From positions 3,344-42,234 of the forward strand of contig CALSCR010001069.1 of the NCBI GenBank assembly GCA_943704495.1: 38,891 nt of DNA, given 5' to 3'. Source of the stretch: Pigoraptor chileana. Taxonomy: Eukaryota > Opisthokonta > Filasterea. Positions 36,206 through 38,891 of this stretch are shown in pieces. Within the stretch, counting starts at the first letter, position 1, and the number at the start of each line of letters is the position of its first letter. The notes beneath the pieces were generated by a model that saw only the letters and a list, made by a program, of their open reading frames with translations, searched no databases and was not told the DNA's origin. The translations under genes were made by a program, and so were the position numbers.

Positions 36206-38622
36206 TGGGCCTGTTGCCCTTACGTGCCTCCTATCGATATCTGCGCGCTGCACACGTTCGTCCGCCCAATGCGGATCGTCCGCACAGGTCGCCACAGCCG
36301 TCGAAAAATGGTAGGCTGTGCTATAGGAGGTAGGTGATTGGATGTCGTGTGATGGCGGGCGTCCGATGCCACTCTAATCGCAATTGCGCGAGTGGCGTCC
36401 CCTTTGTTGGACGGACACGGGACACGTCGGCGGCGCGTTCGGTAATTCTGACGCCGGTTGCCGGCGTGAGTGATCAGGAGCTACTAATCCTTTTTTTTTG
36501 AAAATTGTTTTCAAAGAGTGATGTGTGCAAAAGGTCGAATGAGTACTGACAATGTGTCTATTAGGGCTCCCGTTCCGTCTGTGCTATAATAGAAAGTGAC
36601 CGTGACCATCAGTGGCCGGTGGTTTAACACAATGGAAAAGGATCACAAATGAGCCCTTGCAGTAGGACCACTGTCACATATATCTATCGAAAGAGTGCAT
36701 TGCATTGCAAAGTGTTGTCGATCGAATGTCAACAAAGCGTCGCTCTTCCTGCAGCCCAGGTCAACTCAGGAACGTGACGGCGGGAGAGCCAGTGCAACTG
36801 CGAAGCTTGCGGATCTACGTTGAGTATTCAGTGGGCTGACAAATCCGCTTTGCTGCACGTGGATATGTGTCAATGAGGTGCCATTACGTCGACGAGGAAG
36901 AAGCCTATGCCTGCGGTAGGGTCGATTCCATGCGTGTGATTGTGGGCCAATTACGAATCTCAATTTCCGCAAATGTCAATGCGCGTGGCGCGTGGCGCCT
37001 GTGTCGTCATACGGCACCATACAAATGAAATTCCCCGACACACAATCGTCCAAATCCGGGTGCGAAATGCAGTCAGGATAGCACTTTTCGCACTGAAGGA
37101 ACCTTTTGTGGGAAGAAGGTTCCACCACAGCCCATTGTGGGAGAGCACCGGAAGGCGGGGGTTGCCGTCATGGCCAACTCACCGACAAATGCATTGCAAA
37201 AACACCTTCCTTTTGTCCCACTGGAAGGGTGCTTCTGCGGGCTCTGCCCATTTATTAGTATTTTTGTGCCGACAAGATGTGGTGGAACTGCCATACACTG
37301 CCGCGTCGCCGTGCTCTCTGTTGTACTCACGCCCCGTCCTCAATCTTCTCTTCCGGGAAACCGGGAGGCCCGCACCCGCGTGAGAGCGGCGGAAACCACA
37401 GGCATTATAACCAATAAAAATCTATTTTGCGCTTCGTTAAACTGTTGTTCGCCCCTCCGTCTGCCATTTAGTGACACTAGAGGAACGTGTTTTGAGCGAA
37501 ATGAAATAAAACCTAATCTCAACATGTCCGCCCACATGTATTGCCAGCCCTGATGAGCCGTTGCACCGGCCTGAACCGGCAACCCGTGCCCGCATCGCCA
37601 GTCTGTACTTTTGGACGGTGACCACAGCCGCTGCACTGAGAGTAGGGTTGCATCAAGGCTACTCGCTCTCACAGTGGTCGGCACCACGGGGCGGGCTGTA
37701 GCATTGCCGCGGTCATGGGTCTCTGATCAGTTATGGATTAGAATGGAATCAATTCGAAAACACGAGAACAACACGAGAACCCTATCACGGGCGCCACGGC
37801 CTGCACGCCCATCTGGCCCAATATGTATATGTGCCTGACACGAGCCGGGGCTCCTGCATGATGCGCATTATTTGTCTCTATTGGACTGAAACCCACAAAG
37901 TCTCCGCCAACTACTCTGGTTGAACGGTGTTGCTGCATCCAGCGGCGGGACCTGTCGGTGGGCACTTTGCGCTCTTTCAGTGAATGTTGCCCCATGGTTC
38001 ACTGGCAGAGAGAACCCAACCATAACCCATCGCAAATGCACAATTCAGTCAATACACAACATGGCTTTTTAAGATTTTATAAAATGTGTCTCAGTCCAGC
38101 GTCCGATGCAATTGCACCACCCGCGAGTTGTCGTGTTTTGGAATGTGCTAACACTGGCCTGATATTTGTGTGCGACGCTTTTGTGTGCTCCGATGGATGT
38201 CTTTGTCGCCGCGTCAGGGGCATCTCTGGCACTGTGTGCATGTTTACATTGCCACTCTTGGCAGCAGTTTCGAGTCAGTGCATCGCGTTAAGGGTTGAGT
38301 CCCTTCAAAACACATGGAGTGTGGAGGCGAGTCGAGTACTACCATCACTGTTGGGAGACTATTGAAAAGAAGAATGAATTTCTGCGCTTTAACAAAAAAA
38401 TTTAAAATGAGAACTGATGGAGAGATAACAACAAAACAAAACAAAAAATACAGACACGAACAAACTTAGTTACTGGGGAAACTAAGAGTCCAACTCAGTT
38501 TCGCCATATCCCACACATATACATATAACTGTCCGCCGGCATCGTACTCTTGTTGACACAACGGGAATGAACAACAGCAAGAGTGGATGTCACGTGGTCA
38601 GCACTAGAAAGACAAACGACAA
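36206..38622. other. 2.4 kb without a recognised gene
   Basis: Lies between the provisional histidine kinase start and the stop of the right-edge gene, so it should hold the kinase promoter and leader and a 3' UTR. The open frames (up to about 150 codons, on both strands) overlap each other and resemble nothing known. A 7-bp perfect hairpin, ACGCCGG-TTG-CCGGCGT, lies at 36451-36467. GGAACCTT and AAGGTTCC form another small inverted repeat near 37097-37122. Confidence 0.5.
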
Positions 38623-38891
38623 TCACTGCGGAATATTCGGGCTTCCTCGTCGCACAGGATCCTCGGCGACCTTGGACCGCAGAGGCGTGGCGGCGGTGGT
38701 CGAGTGGGCCGCCGCAGTCGTCTGGCCGCTTGCGATTGAGACACCGCTCGGCGCTCCACTGGGCCTGGGGCGAGGATACATTCCATCCAACCACACTTCA
38801 GACGGTCCCTGTGCATACATCCAGCACGATATTCCACCCTTGTACCCAATCTCGGTCCTTGCTCGCGCAAGCATTCCCGCCAAATCCGACG
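38623..38891 (-). CDS. 3' end of an unrecognised gene (truncated by window edge)
   Basis: One open frame of 88 codons enters from the right edge and ends at TGA 38625-38623. The first half looks structured and is rich in Gly and aromatics (EIGYKGGISCWMYAQGPSEV, then WLDGMYPRP). The tail is low-complexity Ser/Thr/Ala/Pro, as is common at protein ends. Neither of the other two frames on this strand looks like a protein. The family is not recognised. An acceptor site inside this stretch cannot be excluded. Confidence 0.55.
   Translation of the reverse strand, partial: SDLAGMLARARTEIGYKGGISCWMYAQGPSEVWLDGMYPRPRPSGAPSGVSIASGQTTAAAHSTTAATPLRSKVAEDPVRRGSPNIPQ

Noticed and set aside
36206-36295. GTG-initiated extension of the histidine kinase
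   Set aside because: GTG is not an expected start in a nuclear gene; two in-frame ATGs follow, the first at 36205. An upstream exon remains possible.
37137-37687. Overlapping frames of 115-138 codons on both strands
   Set aside because: No family resemblance, no supporting splice structure and mutual overlap; treated as chance open frames.

Overview
This is a 38.9 kb piece of a nuclear genome from a eukaryote with many short spliceosomal introns (GT-AG, mostly 75-400 bp), fairly compact genes, and dinucleotide and trinucleotide microsatellites in introns and intergenic DNA. The gene content points to a unicellular opisthokont, most likely a holozoan such as a choanoflagellate, filasterean, ichthyosporean or corallochytrean. 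It has a BRG1-like SWI/SNF ATPase, an animal-like 15-KH vigilin, a FoxJ2/3-type forkhead factor that keeps the animal family's motifs outside the DNA-binding domain, and a four-finger WT1/EGR-like zinc-finger factor. These sit next to a large hybrid histidine kinase, a class absent from animals. The species itself cannot be fixed from the sequence.

Layout, left to right. (1) 121-4010, minus: 5' part of a SNF2/BRG1 chromatin remodeller (QLQ, HSA, first half of the ATPase); the rest lies off the left edge. (2) 4011-6073: a 2 kb head-to-head promoter region with a cluster of TCACTATGG motifs. (3) 6074-12557, plus: complete vigilin in 16 exons, eleven of which each carry one KH domain. (4) 13301-16132, minus: WT1-like zinc-finger factor, 4 exons. 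(5) 16133-19411: a 3.3 kb divergent region shared by two transcription-factor genes. (6) 19412-21165, plus: FoxJ2/3-like factor, 2 exons. (7) 21514-23910, minus: OST48, the DDOST/WBP1 subunit of oligosaccharyltransferase, 6 exons. (8) 24567-25761, plus: an unrecognised secreted, probably GPI-anchored glycoprotein, 4 exons. (9) 26605-27632, plus: ribosomal protein eL34, 3 exons. (10) 28100-30441, minus: an unrecognised 478-residue protein, 6 exons. (11) 30766-36205, minus: a soluble double hybrid histidine kinase (PAS-GAF-HK-REC-linker/GAF-like-HK-REC), 5 exons, about 1511 residues. (12) 36206-38622: 2.4 kb with no recognised gene. (13) 38623-38891, minus: 3' end of a gene that starts off the right edge.

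The gene models were built by hand. Splice sites were chosen so that every exon keeps frame, and for the conserved families also so that the protein runs on along the family sequence. No transposon, viral relic, tRNA, rRNA or CRISPR was found. The genes do not form one pathway, but three neighbours serve protein synthesis and secretion (OST48, a surface glycoprotein, eL34). Their intergenic regions share two short motifs, TCACGTGA and CATCCGGGGTG, that may be promoter elements.
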